A stretch of 64,000 nt of DNA from an uncultured Hungatella sp. (GCA_949879795.1 CATLBR010000009.1:45823-109822), one strand, 5' to 3'. Shown: positions 32,714-41,112, counted from the stretch's first letter. The notes: a model not told the origin generated them from the letters alone. Numbers and translations: made by a program.

Positions 32714-34516
32714 ATGAGAAAGAAGTATACTTTACAGTCCGGTACAGTCCGGACGCGCAGCTCTTCCATTTGTTTTCAGGCACTGGCTATGGCAGTGGGG
32801 GGCTGGATTTCTGTGGAGATATCTAAGGTGTGGACAAGACCGTTTTTTGTGGGGACAGAAGAACAGGAGACGGCAGCCGTTTATGAAGAGAAGAACCTGG
32901 GGGATCTGTTTGAACTGACAGCCCGCCTTGGGAAACTGACAGTGCAGGAGAGCAGTGTACGGGTTGATGTCGGTCCCGTTGATGTAGACCATGTGTTTTC
33001 TGACAACAGTCTGGAAAAGGTGTACATGCCGGCAGAGGAGCGGAAAAAGGATATGACATCGCCGGAACGGTTGAACTATGCATTTCTTTTTGATGAAGAT
33101 GATCAGAAAACAGACTGCATGGAAAGCTATGCGGGAAGAGTTTATCATCAGCTGTCCGAGAGGGACGGGACCTGGCTCCGGGAAATATATGGGCTTGGAG
33201 AGATGCCTCCAGAAGAGATGGCTGCTCATCTGGGCATCGAGATCGGGGACATTTCTTCGTGGAATCGGGTGAAGGTGACGTTTAGAAACGGAGATGATAT
33301 CCCTGTCAGTGGATATTCCAATGCGAAAGAGATAGTTTCCCTTGCCAGCGTCTATGCCTATTTTCAACAGTGGAATGACTATGAATCCTTTTTCCAGTAC
33401 GCAGACAGATTGTGGAAAAGTTCTCATTCTTATCGGATATTTGTCAGCGATCTATATTACTGTGAAGGAGATTGTCAGTACATAGAGACATCCTACCTGG
33501 AGACAGAAGACGGAACAGAAGATGTGGAAACGGAAGATAGTTCAGAGGCTGTCGGCACGGGAGATATTGAAATCGGAGAAGATGCCGGAATTCCTGGGGA
33601 TACTGAGAATCATGAAAATGCAGAGAACGCGCCTGACGAATGGGCACAGACGGAACTGTCGGGCGGAGAGGCCGAGACAGAGATCGGACCGGGAGTGGAG
33701 ACTGCAAGCGGCACTTTTCAGGAGACAGCTGCGGAGACAGATATGGACAGCCATGAGACAATGAACTCGGAGACGGTTTCTGAGAATATATGTTTGGGAC
33801 ATATGGATCTGAATATTTCTGTGAAGATTACGGGTCTGGAAGAGATGAAGAGTCTTTACGAGGAAGATCCTGTGGGCAATCTGAAAGAGTATTTCAATGA
33901 CCGGTGGCATGGATGGGATCTTCAGGCACGATCATATTCCGCAAATCTGGCAGACCAGGATTGGTATGATCTGTATGGGCTGTTTAGCTCCAACAGCGCC
34001 TATGTCAGAAATCCGCTCTCAGAGTCCGAGATTGCTTTTTATCTCAACAAACTGCCCGATACAGTATCTCCCAGACGCAGGGAGCTGATTCGTCAGGCTC
34101 TTGCTTCTGTGGGGTGTATTCCCTACTATTGGGGAGGCAAGCCGTCCGGAGGAGGTTTTGAGAGCAATCAATTTGGAACAGTGGTAGAACCAGATGAGGA
34201 TGGACGAATTCTGAGAGGACTTGATTGTTCCGGGTGGATCAGCTGGGTGTATTGGACTGCGTTTGGAGAGCCTGTGCCTGCCCAAAGCACATCAGGGCTT
34301 ATCAGTCTCGGCAGGGGGATCGCAAAAGAGGAACTGCAGGCAGGAGATATTCTGGTTCGAACAGGAGAGCAGCCCCATGTGTATCTTTTTTTGGCATGGG
34401 CAGAAGACGGCTCGATGTATTTGATTCATGAGACAACAGGAAATGTGAACAATGTTACTGTCAATACCTATGATGTGGAAGTGTCGCATTATAGAGATTT
34501 GATCGGTGAGGAATAG
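32714..34516 (+). CDS. Secreted NlpC/P60-type cell-wall protein
   Basis: 600 residues with a basic N-terminus and a weak hydrophobic segment (about 20-40) that may act as a signal or anchor. The middle contains a Glu/Thr-rich low-complexity region (about 255-355). The C-terminal domain (about 455-600) has an NlpC/P60 (C40) layout: LASVGCIPYYWGGKPSGG, catalytic Cys in RGLDCSGWISWVYW and a candidate His in GEQPHVYLFLAWAEDGS. It probably cuts peptide stems of peptidoglycan. An upstream tract (about 100-240) is not recognised. The LCP gene follows after 11 bases. Confidence 0.8.
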   Translation: MRKKYTLQSGTVRTRSSSICFQALAMAVGGWISVEISKVWTRPFFVGTEEQETAAVYEEKNLGDLFELTARLGKLTVQESSVRVDVGPVDVDHVFSDNSLEKVYMPAEERKKDMTSPERLNYAFLFDEDDQKTDCMESYAGRVYHQLSERDGTWLREIYGLGEMPPEEMAAHLGIEIGDISSWNRVKVTFRNGDDIPVSGYSNAKEIVSLASVYAYFQQWNDYESFFQYADRLWKSSHSYRIFVSDLYYCEGDCQYIETSYLETEDGTEDVETEDSSEAVGTGDIEIGEDAGIPGDTENHENAENAPDEWAQTELSGGEAETEIGPGVETASGTFQETAAETDMDSHETMNSETVSENICLGHMDLNISVKITGLEEMKSLYEEDPVGNLKEYFNDRWHGWDLQARSYSANLADQDWYDLYGLFSSNSAYVRNPLSESEIAFYLNKLPDTVSPRRRELIRQALASVGCIPYYWGGKPSGGGFESNQFGTVVEPDEDGRILRGLDCSGWISWVYWTAFGEPVPAQSTSGLISLGRGIAKEELQAGDILVRTGEQPHVYLFLAWAEDGSMYLIHETTGNVNNVTVNTYDVEVSHYRDLIGEE

Positions 34517-34527
34517 GAGGATGGCAT

Positions 34528-36258
34528 ATGGAGTATGAAGATGAGTTAGAACGAATGCGCAGACGAAGACAGCACCAGAGAACAAGGGCGCATGATGAGT
34601 TAGATGTAATTGATTTTGACCAACTGGATCAGCCCCGTCCGAGAAAAGCCCAGACCGAGAGGCGGAATTCCCAAAAGAGAAAGCCCCCTCAAAGAAGGAA
34701 TTATGAAGATTATGAATATGAAACTGTCTATGAGGATTCACGGGAAAGCAACGGACATCGGCCAAACCGGTATGGGGATTCGCAAGAAACCAACAGGCGA
34801 AGGCCGAATAGGAAGGAGCAAAAGAACAGCAGTCTTCAAAAAAACAAGAAGAAACACAGATTTGGTTTTCTTAAAATCTTTTTTATGCTGATAACTCTTA
34901 CAGGAGTGTACTTTGGTTACAGGTATGTCTTGGGAGGAACAGGAGTCTGGACCGTCGCTGTGTTTGGTGTGGACTCCCGAAACGGCAGTCTGGAAAAAGG
35001 GGCATTGTCAGATGTGGAGATGCTGTGTGTCATCGACCAGAAAACCGGAGAAATAAAGCTGGTATCCGTTTTCAGAGATACTTATCTGGAAATTTCCCCC
35101 GACGGAACATACCACAAAATCAATGAAGCATATTTCAAGGGAGGACATGAGCAGGCTGTGGAGGCCCTGGAGAGAAATCTGGACCTGACCATTGACGATT
35201 ATGCAACTTTTAACTGGAAAGCCGTGGCTGATGCTATCACAATCCTGGGAGGCATAGACCTGGAGATATCAGACAGCGAATTTCGCTATATCAATGCATT
35301 TATAACAGAGACAGTTGAATCTACAGGGCTTGGGTCTCATCATCTGGAACATGCAGGAATGAATCATCTGGATGGTGTGCAGGCAGTTGCGTATGCCAGG
35401 CTGAGACTGATGGATACCGATTACAACCGGACAGCCAGACAGAGGCTGGTGATTCAGCTGGCCATGAATAAAGCCAAGGAGGCTGATTTTAAGACCCTGA
35501 GTATTGTTGCGAAAACCGTACTCCCACAGCTGTCCACCAGCATCAGCCTTGACGATGTCATCTCAATGGCAAAAAGTATCAAAAAATATCATATCGGTGA
35601 AACCGGCGGTTTTCCGTTTTCCAGGGGAGAGGCTGATATAGGCAAAAAGGATTGTGTGATTCCGCTTACTTTGGAGAGCAATGTGACTCAGCTCCATTAT
35701 TTTCTTTACGGCACAGAGGGGTATCAGCCATCCGACATAGTGAAACAGATCAGTGCTCAAATAGCTGCAGACAGCGGAATGGGAGAGGTGGCGGAGAATG
35801 CACCGGAGGCCAGAGTAACCGGGCAGAAGGCATTGGAGGGAGGCAACAGCGGTTCCTCCCAGGGGTCAGATATAAGCTCCACACCCACAAAAGGACAGAC
35901 AATTCCTGCGTCCCAGCCGGAAAGCACCCAGACAGAGACAGAGCCGATTACAGAAGAGACTTCAGAGGAAAGCTCAGAGGAAACCTCTGTTGAAGAAGAC
36001 GGTTCCACGGAGTCTGCGGAGACAATTACGGAACAATCTGTGACAGAAACTACAGAGGGACCAGAATCTCCAAATGGTCCTGGCCAGATGCAAACCACAG
36101 ATTCCGACAATCCTGTTGGTCCTGGAGTCATTGAAAGCAATGCTGGCAGCAACTCGGGGCCTGGTGTATCCTCAGAGTCCTCGGGCACTTCAGGTTCTGC
36201 AAATTCAGGAGAAAAACCGAGGTCTGAAGTTCCGGAGGTTGGTCCGGGAGTACCGTGA
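34528..36258 (+). CDS. LytR-CpsA-Psr (LCP) family protein
   Basis: Membrane phosphotransferase that attaches wall polymers (teichoic acid or capsule type) from lipid carriers to peptidoglycan. A basic cytoplasmic region of about 110 residues precedes one membrane helix (FLKIFFMLITLTGVYFGY). The LCP domain has VAVFGVDSRN, DVEMLCVIDQKTGEIKLVSV, FRDTYLEI and YARLRLMDTDYNRTARQR, with the pyrophosphate-binding Arg and Asp residues present. A 170-residue Ser/Thr/Glu-rich tail carries repeated GPG motifs (NGPGQ, VGPGVI, SGPGVS, VGPGVP). It is 11 bases after the NlpC/P60 gene, so the two are co-transcribed. Confidence 0.9.
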   Translation: MEYEDELERMRRRRQHQRTRAHDELDVIDFDQLDQPRPRKAQTERRNSQKRKPPQRRNYEDYEYETVYEDSRESNGHRPNRYGDSQETNRRRPNRKEQKNSSLQKNKKKHRFGFLKIFFMLITLTGVYFGYRYVLGGTGVWTVAVFGVDSRNGSLEKGALSDVEMLCVIDQKTGEIKLVSVFRDTYLEISPDGTYHKINEAYFKGGHEQAVEALERNLDLTIDDYATFNWKAVADAITILGGIDLEISDSEFRYINAFITETVESTGLGSHHLEHAGMNHLDGVQAVAYARLRLMDTDYNRTARQRLVIQLAMNKAKEADFKTLSIVAKTVLPQLSTSISLDDVISMAKSIKKYHIGETGGFPFSRGEADIGKKDCVIPLTLESNVTQLHYFLYGTEGYQPSDIVKQISAQIAADSGMGEVAENAPEARVTGQKALEGGNSGSSQGSDISSTPTKGQTIPASQPESTQTETEPITEETSEESSEETSVEEDGSTESAETITEQSVTETTEGPESPNGPGQMQTTDSDNPVGPGVIESNAGSNSGPGVSSESSGTSGSANSGEKPRSEVPEVGPGVP

Positions 36259-36270
36259 TAGAAGTAGGAT

Positions 36271-36306
36271 TAACTATTCGCGAAAGACAGCTTTAACGAA
36301 TAGTTA
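36271..36306 (+). promoter_or_regulatory. Long inverted repeat upstream of the TtcA-like gene
   Basis: Perfect 10-bp arms TAACTATTCG / CGAATAGTTA enclose a smaller AAAG-ACAG-CTTT hairpin. There is no T-tract. The adjacent AAAAG-GAGC-CTTTT (36313-36326) folds over the ribosome binding site directly before ATG 36327, so translation may be controlled by structure. A weak terminator is the alternative. Confidence 0.45.
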
Positions 36307-36326
36307 GCGCGTAAAAGGAGCCTTTT

Positions 36327-37067
36327 ATGAAGTTACAGCGTTTACTCAGTCTCACTCGCCAGGCTGTGGATACCTGGTGTATGATTGATGAGGGTGATCA
36401 TATTGCAGTAGGAATCTCCGGCGGTAAAGACAGCCTTACCTTGCTGTATGCTCTGCATGGGCTTATGCGTTTTTATCCGAAATCCTTCAGGCTTCATGCA
36501 GTTACAGTAGACCTTGGTTATGAGGGATTTGATCTGGGGCAGGTCAGAAAACTTTGTAAAGAGCTGAGGATTCCCTATACAGTTATCTCTACCGAGATCG
36601 GAAAGATTTTATTTGAGATTCGGCGGGAATCCAACCCCTGCTCTCTGTGTGCCAAACTGCGCAAAGGTGCTTTGAATCAGGCGGCTCTTGATCTTGGATG
36701 CAATAAAGTTGCATATGGTCATCATAAAAATGATATAGTAGATACAATGATGTTATCTTTGATTTATGAAGGACGTTTCTATTCCTTTTCTCCTAAGACA
36801 TATCTGGATCGAACGGGTCTTACGGTGATTCGTCCGTTAATGTATGTGGATGAGGCAGATATTATAGGATTTTGCAATAAGTATGCCGTACCGGTGTGTG
36901 AAAATCCATGTCCTGCTGATGGGTATACAAAAAGGGAATATGTTAAAAATTTACTGAAAAATCTGGAGTATGACAATCCCGGTGTAAAAGAACGTATGTT
37001 TCGTGCGGTTCTCAATGGCCGTATTCCAGGGTGGTTTGTGTCTGACTCTGACTCACTGTTTTCATAG
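36327..37067 (+). CDS. TtcA-like tRNA 2-thiocytidine/thiolation PP-loop ATPase
   Basis: 246-residue PP-loop ATPase of the TtcA/TtuA family, which thiolates tRNA bases through adenylation. The PP-loop is AVGISGGKDSLTLLYALHG (near 30-48). A CxxC pair in ESNPCSLCAKLRKGALN would bind an iron-sulfur cluster, and the C-terminal ENPCPADGYTKREYVKNLL is typical. TtcA proper has about 310 residues; the shorter form is common in Clostridia, so the exact base modified is not certain. The ATG follows AAAAGGAG. Confidence 0.88.
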   Translation: MKLQRLLSLTRQAVDTWCMIDEGDHIAVGISGGKDSLTLLYALHGLMRFYPKSFRLHAVTVDLGYEGFDLGQVRKLCKELRIPYTVISTEIGKILFEIRRESNPCSLCAKLRKGALNQAALDLGCNKVAYGHHKNDIVDTMMLSLIYEGRFYSFSPKTYLDRTGLTVIRPLMYVDEADIIGFCNKYAVPVCENPCPADGYTKREYVKNLLKNLEYDNPGVKERMFRAVLNGRIPGWFVSDSDSLFS

Positions 37068-37118
37068 ATGATGATTAAGAGATTCTGTACAATTACAAAA
37101 TAAATGGAGGATTTATCC

Positions 37119-38207
37119 ATGAAACAGCTACCGTACCATGAACAGGTGGACAGAGAAAATATTTTAAAACTGCGGGACATGATTCGAGAACTGCCGCCAT
37201 TTTGTCCGGAGTTTTTCAGAGGAATTGAACCGCGGACATCTTCGCGCACACGGATTGCCTACGCGTATGATCTGAAAATATTTTTTGATTTTCTTCAAAA
37301 GGAGAATCCGGTTATTGCTAAATTAGATATGAAAAGTATCACACTCTCCCACCTGGACAAGCTCCTTGTCACAGATCTTGAAGAATATATGGAGTATTTA
37401 AAGTATCGTTTCAATGACAAAGATCAGGAGATTATAAATAAAGAACGAGGAATCATGAGGAAGATATCTTCGTTGAAAAGTTTTTATAACTATTATTATC
37501 AGAGGGAGTTGATCAAGAATAATCCCGCAGCTCTGGTAAAACTTCCCAAGCTCCACGATAAAGAGATCATACGCTTGGATGTGGATGAAGTGGCCAGGTT
37601 GCTTGACGAAGTTGAAAGTGGAGATTCTCTCACTGAGAAACAGAGACAGTTTCATAAACGGACGAAAATCAGAGATCTGGCACTTTTAACACTGCTTCTC
37701 GGAACAGGAATCCGTGTATCAGAGTGTGTAGGACTGGATCTGAATGATGTGGATTTTAAAAACGCAGGAATTCGGATCCACCGCAAGGGGGGGAAAGAAG
37801 TTACAGTATACTTTGGAATCGAGGTGGAAGACGCTCTCAGAGACTATCTTGACGAGCGCCAGGTTATGATTCCTGTGGAAGGCCACGAGAACGCTTTCTT
37901 TCTGTCACTTCAGATGAAACGTATGTCTGTGCGGAGTGTGGAAAAGCTGGTAAAAAAATATGCAGTACTTGTAACTCCGCTGAAGAAGATCACACCCCAC
38001 AAACTCAGAAGCACCTACGGAACTACACTCTATCAGGAAACCGGTGATATCTATCTGGTGGCGGATGTTCTGGGTCACTCGGATGTCAACACCACACGAA
38101 AACACTATGCCGCCATGGAGGATTCCAGGCGAAGAACTGCCAGAAACGCAGTTCAGCTTAGAACACAGCCAGAGAGCAATCACTCTTCTTCTGCTTCAGG
38201 ACGCTGA
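37119..38207 (+). CDS. Tyrosine recombinase, XerS-like
   Basis: 362-residue tyrosine recombinase with the full catalytic set: Arg199 (GTGIRVSEC), Lys223 (HRKGGKE), His294-Arg297 (TPHKLRST), His320 (LGHSDVN) and Tyr330 (KHYAAM). The N-terminus (IRELPPFCPEFFRGIEPRTS) and the length resemble XerS, the single dif recombinase of streptococci, more than the ~300-residue XerC/XerD. A chromosome-dimer resolution role is likely, and no phage or integrative-element gene lies next to it. Start ATG 37119 behind GGAGG. Its 3' end overlaps the convergent yneA by 28 bases. Confidence 0.85.
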   Translation: MKQLPYHEQVDRENILKLRDMIRELPPFCPEFFRGIEPRTSSRTRIAYAYDLKIFFDFLQKENPVIAKLDMKSITLSHLDKLLVTDLEEYMEYLKYRFNDKDQEIINKERGIMRKISSLKSFYNYYYQRELIKNNPAALVKLPKLHDKEIIRLDVDEVARLLDEVESGDSLTEKQRQFHKRTKIRDLALLTLLLGTGIRVSECVGLDLNDVDFKNAGIRIHRKGGKEVTVYFGIEVEDALRDYLDERQVMIPVEGHENAFFLSLQMKRMSVRSVEKLVKKYAVLVTPLKKITPHKLRSTYGTTLYQETGDIYLVADVLGHSDVNTTRKHYAAMEDSRRRTARNAVQLRTQPESNHSSSASGR

Positions 38208-38488
38208 TACATGACCGTCAGGTAATGGCCGGCGTGAATGGTGTCCTCTCCCAGGTGGTTCATCTGCTTTATGCGCTGCACATAGTCTTCTACCGAAATA
38301 TCAGTTCCCTGTGTATAGGTTTCTGCTATGCTCCAGATGGTATCTCCGGGCTGTATCTTAATGCAGGTATAGTAGGATACCATCTTGGGCATCTCTGGTT
38401 CTTCTGCCATCACGTTTACGAAAAAGATGCCCAAAAAAGCACATCCCATAATGATGCCCAGCCATAAAAAGAAAAATGACTTTTTCAT
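38180..38488 (-). CDS. yneA: YneA-like SOS cell-division inhibitor (LysM protein)
   Basis: 102 residues: a basic start with one membrane helix (FFFLWLGIIMGCAFLGIFFVNV) and an extracellular LysM-type domain (YTCIKIQPGDTIWSIAETYT). Layout, size and divergence from lexA match B. subtilis YneA, which blocks septum formation during the SOS response and is removed by proteolysis. The start is ATG 38488, behind AAGGAGG; the track's 38503 TTG lies within that site. A perfect-consensus promoter overlapped by a LexA box controls it. Confidence 0.88.
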   Translation of the reverse strand: MKKSFFFLWLGIIMGCAFLGIFFVNVMAEEPEMPKMVSYYTCIKIQPGDTIWSIAETYTQGTDISVEDYVQRIKQMNHLGEDTIHAGHYLTVMYQRPEAEEE

Positions 38489-38518
38489 AGTATCCTCCTT
38501 CAAAAAGTAAACAGATAG

Positions 38519-38532
38519 CGAACGTGTGTTCT
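38519..38532 (-). promoter_or_regulatory. LexA box 1 (yneA leader)
   Basis: CGAACGTGTGTTCT matches the Gram-positive SOS box CGAACRNRYGTTYC closely. It lies just downstream of the yneA -10, over the expected transcription start region. Confidence 0.8.
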
Positions 38533-38547
38533 TTCTTGACTGCTCTT

Positions 38548-38576
38548 ATTATATTACTCGAACACATGTTTGTCAA
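38548..38576 (-). promoter_or_regulatory. yneA promoter
   Basis: On the minus strand a perfect TTGACA, 17-nt spacer and perfect TATAAT. Such a strong promoter needs tight repression, and LexA box 2 fills the spacer. Confidence 0.88.
38559..38572. promoter_or_regulatory. LexA box 2 (within yneA promoter spacer)
   Basis: CGAACACATGTTTG fits the SOS box except for the final position. It lies between the -35 and -10 of the yneA promoter. Confidence 0.85.
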
Positions 38577-38596
38577 TGACTTTTTTTGTATTTTTT

Positions 38597-38610
38597 CGAA
38601 CAAAGGTTTG
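38597..38610. promoter_or_regulatory. LexA box 3 (at lexA -35)
   Basis: CGAACAAAGGTTTG keeps both half-sites (CGAAC and GTTTG). It overlaps the -35 of the lexA promoter. Confidence 0.75.
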
Positions 38611-38636
38611 CATTTTTTTCGAACATATGATACTAT
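38608..38636 (+). promoter_or_regulatory. lexA promoter
   Basis: TTGCAT (4/6), 17-nt spacer, TACTAT (4/6). Boxes 3 and 4 overlap the -35 and spacer, which fits autorepression. Confidence 0.65.
38620..38633. promoter_or_regulatory. Degenerate LexA box 4 (lexA spacer)
   Basis: CGAACATATGATAC has a perfect left half-site and a decayed right one. It sits between the lexA -35 and -10. Confidence 0.45.
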
Positions 38637-38648
38637 ATATAGTAGCTG

Positions 38649-38662
38649 AGAATATATGTTCT
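38649..38662. promoter_or_regulatory. Degenerate LexA box 5 (lexA leader)
   Basis: AGAATATATGTTCT has an intact right half-site (GTTCT) and one mismatch in the left. It lies between the lexA -10 and the ribosome binding site. Confidence 0.45.
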
Positions 38663-38679
38663 GTTTGGGAGGTCAATAT

Positions 38680-39294
38680 ATGGCACAGGAAAAGATTACA
38701 TCGAAGCAGCAGGAAATTTTAGAATATATTAAAGAAACTATTTTAAAGAAGGGTTATCCCCCGTCAGTCAGGGAGATCTGCGAGGCAGTCCGTTTGAAAT
38801 CCACCTCTTCTGTTCATTCCCATCTGGAGACATTGGAGCAGAAAGGTTATATACGAAGGGATCCGACGAAACCCAGAACCATAGAGATTATTGATGACTG
38901 TTTTAATCTTACGAGGCGTGAACTGGTGAACGTGCCTATGATCGGTACCGTAGCGGCAGGACAGCCTATTCTCGCAGAGGAAAACATTGAAAATTATTTT
39001 CCCATCCCTGTGGAGCTTCTGCCCAACGAGCAGACGTTCATGCTGAGAGTAAAAGGTGAAAGCATGATCAACGCAGGTATTTTTGACGGAGACCAGATTA
39101 TTGTTAAACAGCAGGATTATGCGAGAAACGGGGAGATTGTAGTAGCCCTTATAGAGGATTCAGCCACGGTAAAACGGTTTTACAAAGAGAAAGGACATTA
39201 CCGTCTTCAGCCGGAAAACGACGCATTAGATCCCATTATCACAGATGAGGTGAAAATATTGGGGGTGGTTATAGGGCTGGTGCGCATGATGTAG
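38680..39294 (+). CDS. lexA: SOS transcriptional repressor LexA
   Basis: 204 residues. The N-terminal winged helix ([35 protein letters not shown]) binds SOS boxes. The C-terminal S24 domain has the self-cleavage site Ala93-Gly94 (VAAGQP), nucleophile Ser128 (KGESMINAG) and Lys165 (ATVKRFY). RecA-stimulated self-cleavage releases its targets. The start is ATG 38680 behind GGGAGG; the track's ATG at 38656 lies inside box 5 and has no ribosome binding site. It diverges from yneA across shared operators. Confidence 0.98.
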   Translation: MAQEKITSKQQEILEYIKETILKKGYPPSVREICEAVRLKSTSSVHSHLETLEQKGYIRRDPTKPRTIEIIDDCFNLTRRELVNVPMIGTVAAGQPILAEENIENYFPIPVELLPNEQTFMLRVKGESMINAGIFDGDQIIVKQQDYARNGEIVVALIEDSATVKRFYKEKGHYRLQPENDALDPIITDEVKILGVVIGLVRMM

Positions 39295-39299
39295 CTCTT

Positions 39300-39324
39300 G
39301 TTTACATAAATATTTTATGTAAAC
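39300..39324 (+). terminator. AT-rich stem-loop after lexA
   Basis: A perfect 11-bp stem GTTTACATAAA / TTTATGTAAAC with loop TAT begins 6 bases after the lexA stop. There is no T-tract, so it may be a weak terminator or a protein-binding palindrome. Confidence 0.45.
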
Positions 39325-39387
39325 GAAACGGGCGGACAGGAAAGAGACCTCCGTACTGCCTGAAGAAAAGAGCTGTAGGATCCCCCT

Positions 39388-39436
39388 CCCTAAAATAAAT
39401 CCCTCAAACTATGTGGAAAGGCACAGTTTGAGGGAT
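39388..39436 (-). terminator. Terminator of the rplU-rsfS operon
   Basis: A 12-bp stem ATCCCTCAAACT / AGTTTGAGGGAT, followed on the minus strand by TTATTTTA. It lies 50 bases beyond the rsfS stop. Confidence 0.7.
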
Positions 39437-39485
39437 AGTTTGCGTTGCGAAGTATCAAAAATCTTCGGTGATGTGTTGACAAAGC

Positions 39486-39839
39486 TCAGAGCAGTTGGTT
39501 TTCGTCCAAAAGTTTTCCGTCTCTCCATATCCGCTCCAGATCATAGAACAGACGGTCCTCCCGTGAAAACGCGTGCACAATGATATCGCCGTAATCCATA
39601 AGAACCCATCCACCGGCACCGTAGCCTTCGATCTGACGGCACTCGTACCCCGCTTTTCCCAGGACTTCTTCTACATTATCCACCATGGCCTGTACCTGAT
39701 TAGGATTTGAGCCGTCGGCAATGATAAAATAGTCGGCGATCACGGTTACTTCTCGAATATCTATGACTTTGATATCTTGAGCCTTTTTATCTTCCAGGGC
39801 TTTTTTAGCCATTTTTACCATTTCTAAAGATTTTGACAT
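39486..39839 (-). CDS. rsfS: Ribosome silencing factor RsfS
   Basis: 117-residue RsfS/Iojap protein that binds L14 and blocks subunit joining under starvation. Landmarks are IDIREVTVIADYFIIADGSN and GAGGWVLMDYGDIIVHAFS. GAGGAGGTTAT precedes the ATG. It is last in a minus-strand operon with yqeK and nadD. Confidence 0.96.
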   Translation of the reverse strand: MSKSLEMVKMAKKALEDKKAQDIKVIDIREVTVIADYFIIADGSNPNQVQAMVDNVEEVLGKAGYECRQIEGYGAGGWVLMDYGDIIVHAFSREDRLFYDLERIWRDGKLLDENQLL

Positions 39840-39858
39840 ATAACCTCCTCATCTATAG

Positions 39859-40458
39859 TTAATTGCCTTTTTTCAGTGTGCCTGCTGCTCTCTCACTTTC
39901 ATAGTACGCAAATGCTTCTGCTGTCATCGGGTCCAGACGGCTGCCTTTTTGCTCGAGATATTCAAGGGTTCCTTTCATGATCCGATAAAGTGTCTCATCT
40001 AGATCTTCAAACGCAAGTTTTCTCATGGAGGCAAGGTTGCCAGCTTTATCTCTTCGCGCTTCAATGTAATCAGCCACATACAGAATCTTATCCAGAGTTT
40101 TCATGGACGGTTTTCCTGTGGTGTGGCAGGCAATAGCCGAAAGGATCTCTTTATCCTCGATACCGTAACGCTTTTTGGCAAGCCAGGCTCCATACTTGGC
40201 ATGGAGCACCGCAGGCGCTTTAAGCTCTCCTTCGGAAACCGGTATTTTATGCTTTCTGCAGAATTTCAAGATCTCCGCATCACTGTAGCATTTGGCACAG
40301 TCATGCATCAGACCGGCCAGTTCTGCCTTGTCAAGCGGATATTCATATCGCATTGCAAGGCATACACAGGTAAATGATACACTTAAAGAATGCTCATAAC
40401 GGGCATCACTTAATTTCGATTTCATTTTTTTTCTCAGCTTCAAAATCTGAGAGTTCAT
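39859..40458 (-). CDS. yqeK: YqeK HD-domain (symmetrical Ap4A) hydrolase
   Basis: HD-domain phosphohydrolase; characterised YqeK proteins cleave Ap4A to two ADP. Metal ligands are visible as RYEHSLSV, LMHDCAKCY and the later HAKYGAWLA and CHTTGKPSM. The start is ATG 40458 (MNSQILKLRKK) behind GGGAGG, giving 199 residues; the track's 40515 start lies deep in nadD. Its 5' end overlaps nadD by 53 bases, which implies coupled translation. Confidence 0.92.
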   Translation of the reverse strand: MNSQILKLRKKMKSKLSDARYEHSLSVSFTCVCLAMRYEYPLDKAELAGLMHDCAKCYSDAEILKFCRKHKIPVSEGELKAPAVLHAKYGAWLAKKRYGIEDKEILSAIACHTTGKPSMKTLDKILYVADYIEARRDKAGNLASMRKLAFEDLDETLYRIMKGTLEYLEQKGSRLDPMTAEAFAYYESERAAGTLKKGN

Positions 40459-41095
40459 AGTTCCGCCTCCCGTCAAATGTTGATTCTGCTGCCCTGTAGA
40501 GATTGTGGACAGCAATGTACTCTCTTACCGGCTGAGGAACACAGCCTTCAATGGATATTCCCTGTTCTACCGCCTGTCTGATCCCTGCAGATGAAATATC
40601 CATCTCTCTGCAGTGGAGCAGATAGATGCAGGCATGGTAGGAGTTTTCTAAGTACGTGATCTGATCCTCCAGAGGACGGTGATCGCTTTTATACTCCCGG
40701 TTGGCCACCAGAAAAGGTACACTGGTCATCACCTGTTCCGGATGATACCAGTGTTCGATCTCATACAGGGAATCTGCACCGATAATATAATAAAACTGAT
40801 GCTGAGGAAAAGCATCTTTCAACAGTGTCATGGTCTGGGCCGTGTACGTATTTCCGCTTCTGAGAAGTTCGAAATCGGAAAATCTGAAAGCTGGTTTATC
40901 CTGTATGGCCAGCTTTACCATGGCGCAGCGATGAAATCCGTCGCTTACATGTTGATTCCTTTTGTGAGGCGGTTGTCCGGAAGGCATGAACCAAACCGAT
41001 TCCAGTCCGTATTCCATGTGTGCCTGTGTTCCCAGAAGAAGATGTCCGTTGTGAATAGGATCAAAAGTTCCCCCCATTATTCCGATTTTAGACAT
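40406..41095 (-). CDS. nadD: Nicotinate-nucleotide adenylyltransferase
   Basis: Converts nicotinate mononucleotide to deamido-NAD in NAD synthesis. The nucleotidyltransferase motif GIMGGTFDPIHNGHLLL is at the N-terminus, followed by MPSGQPPHKRN, and ISSAGIRQAVEQG is the ISSTxIR-type motif. 229 residues, slightly longer than usual, with a charged tail translated over the start of yqeK. Confidence 0.97.
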   Translation of the reverse strand: MSKIGIMGGTFDPIHNGHLLLGTQAHMEYGLESVWFMPSGQPPHKRNQHVSDGFHRCAMVKLAIQDKPAFRFSDFELLRSGNTYTAQTMTLLKDAFPQHQFYYIIGADSLYEIEHWYHPEQVMTSVPFLVANREYKSDHRPLEDQITYLENSYHACIYLLHCREMDISSAGIRQAVEQGISIEGCVPQPVREYIAVHNLYRAAESTFDGRRNYELSDFEAEKKNEIEIK

Positions 41096-41112
41096 GGCAG
41101 AAATATCTCCTT

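Noticed and set aside
37119-38207. Phage or integrative-element integrase
   Set aside because: No att-like repeats or other mobile genes nearby; length, N-terminus and position beside lexA favour a housekeeping Xer protein.
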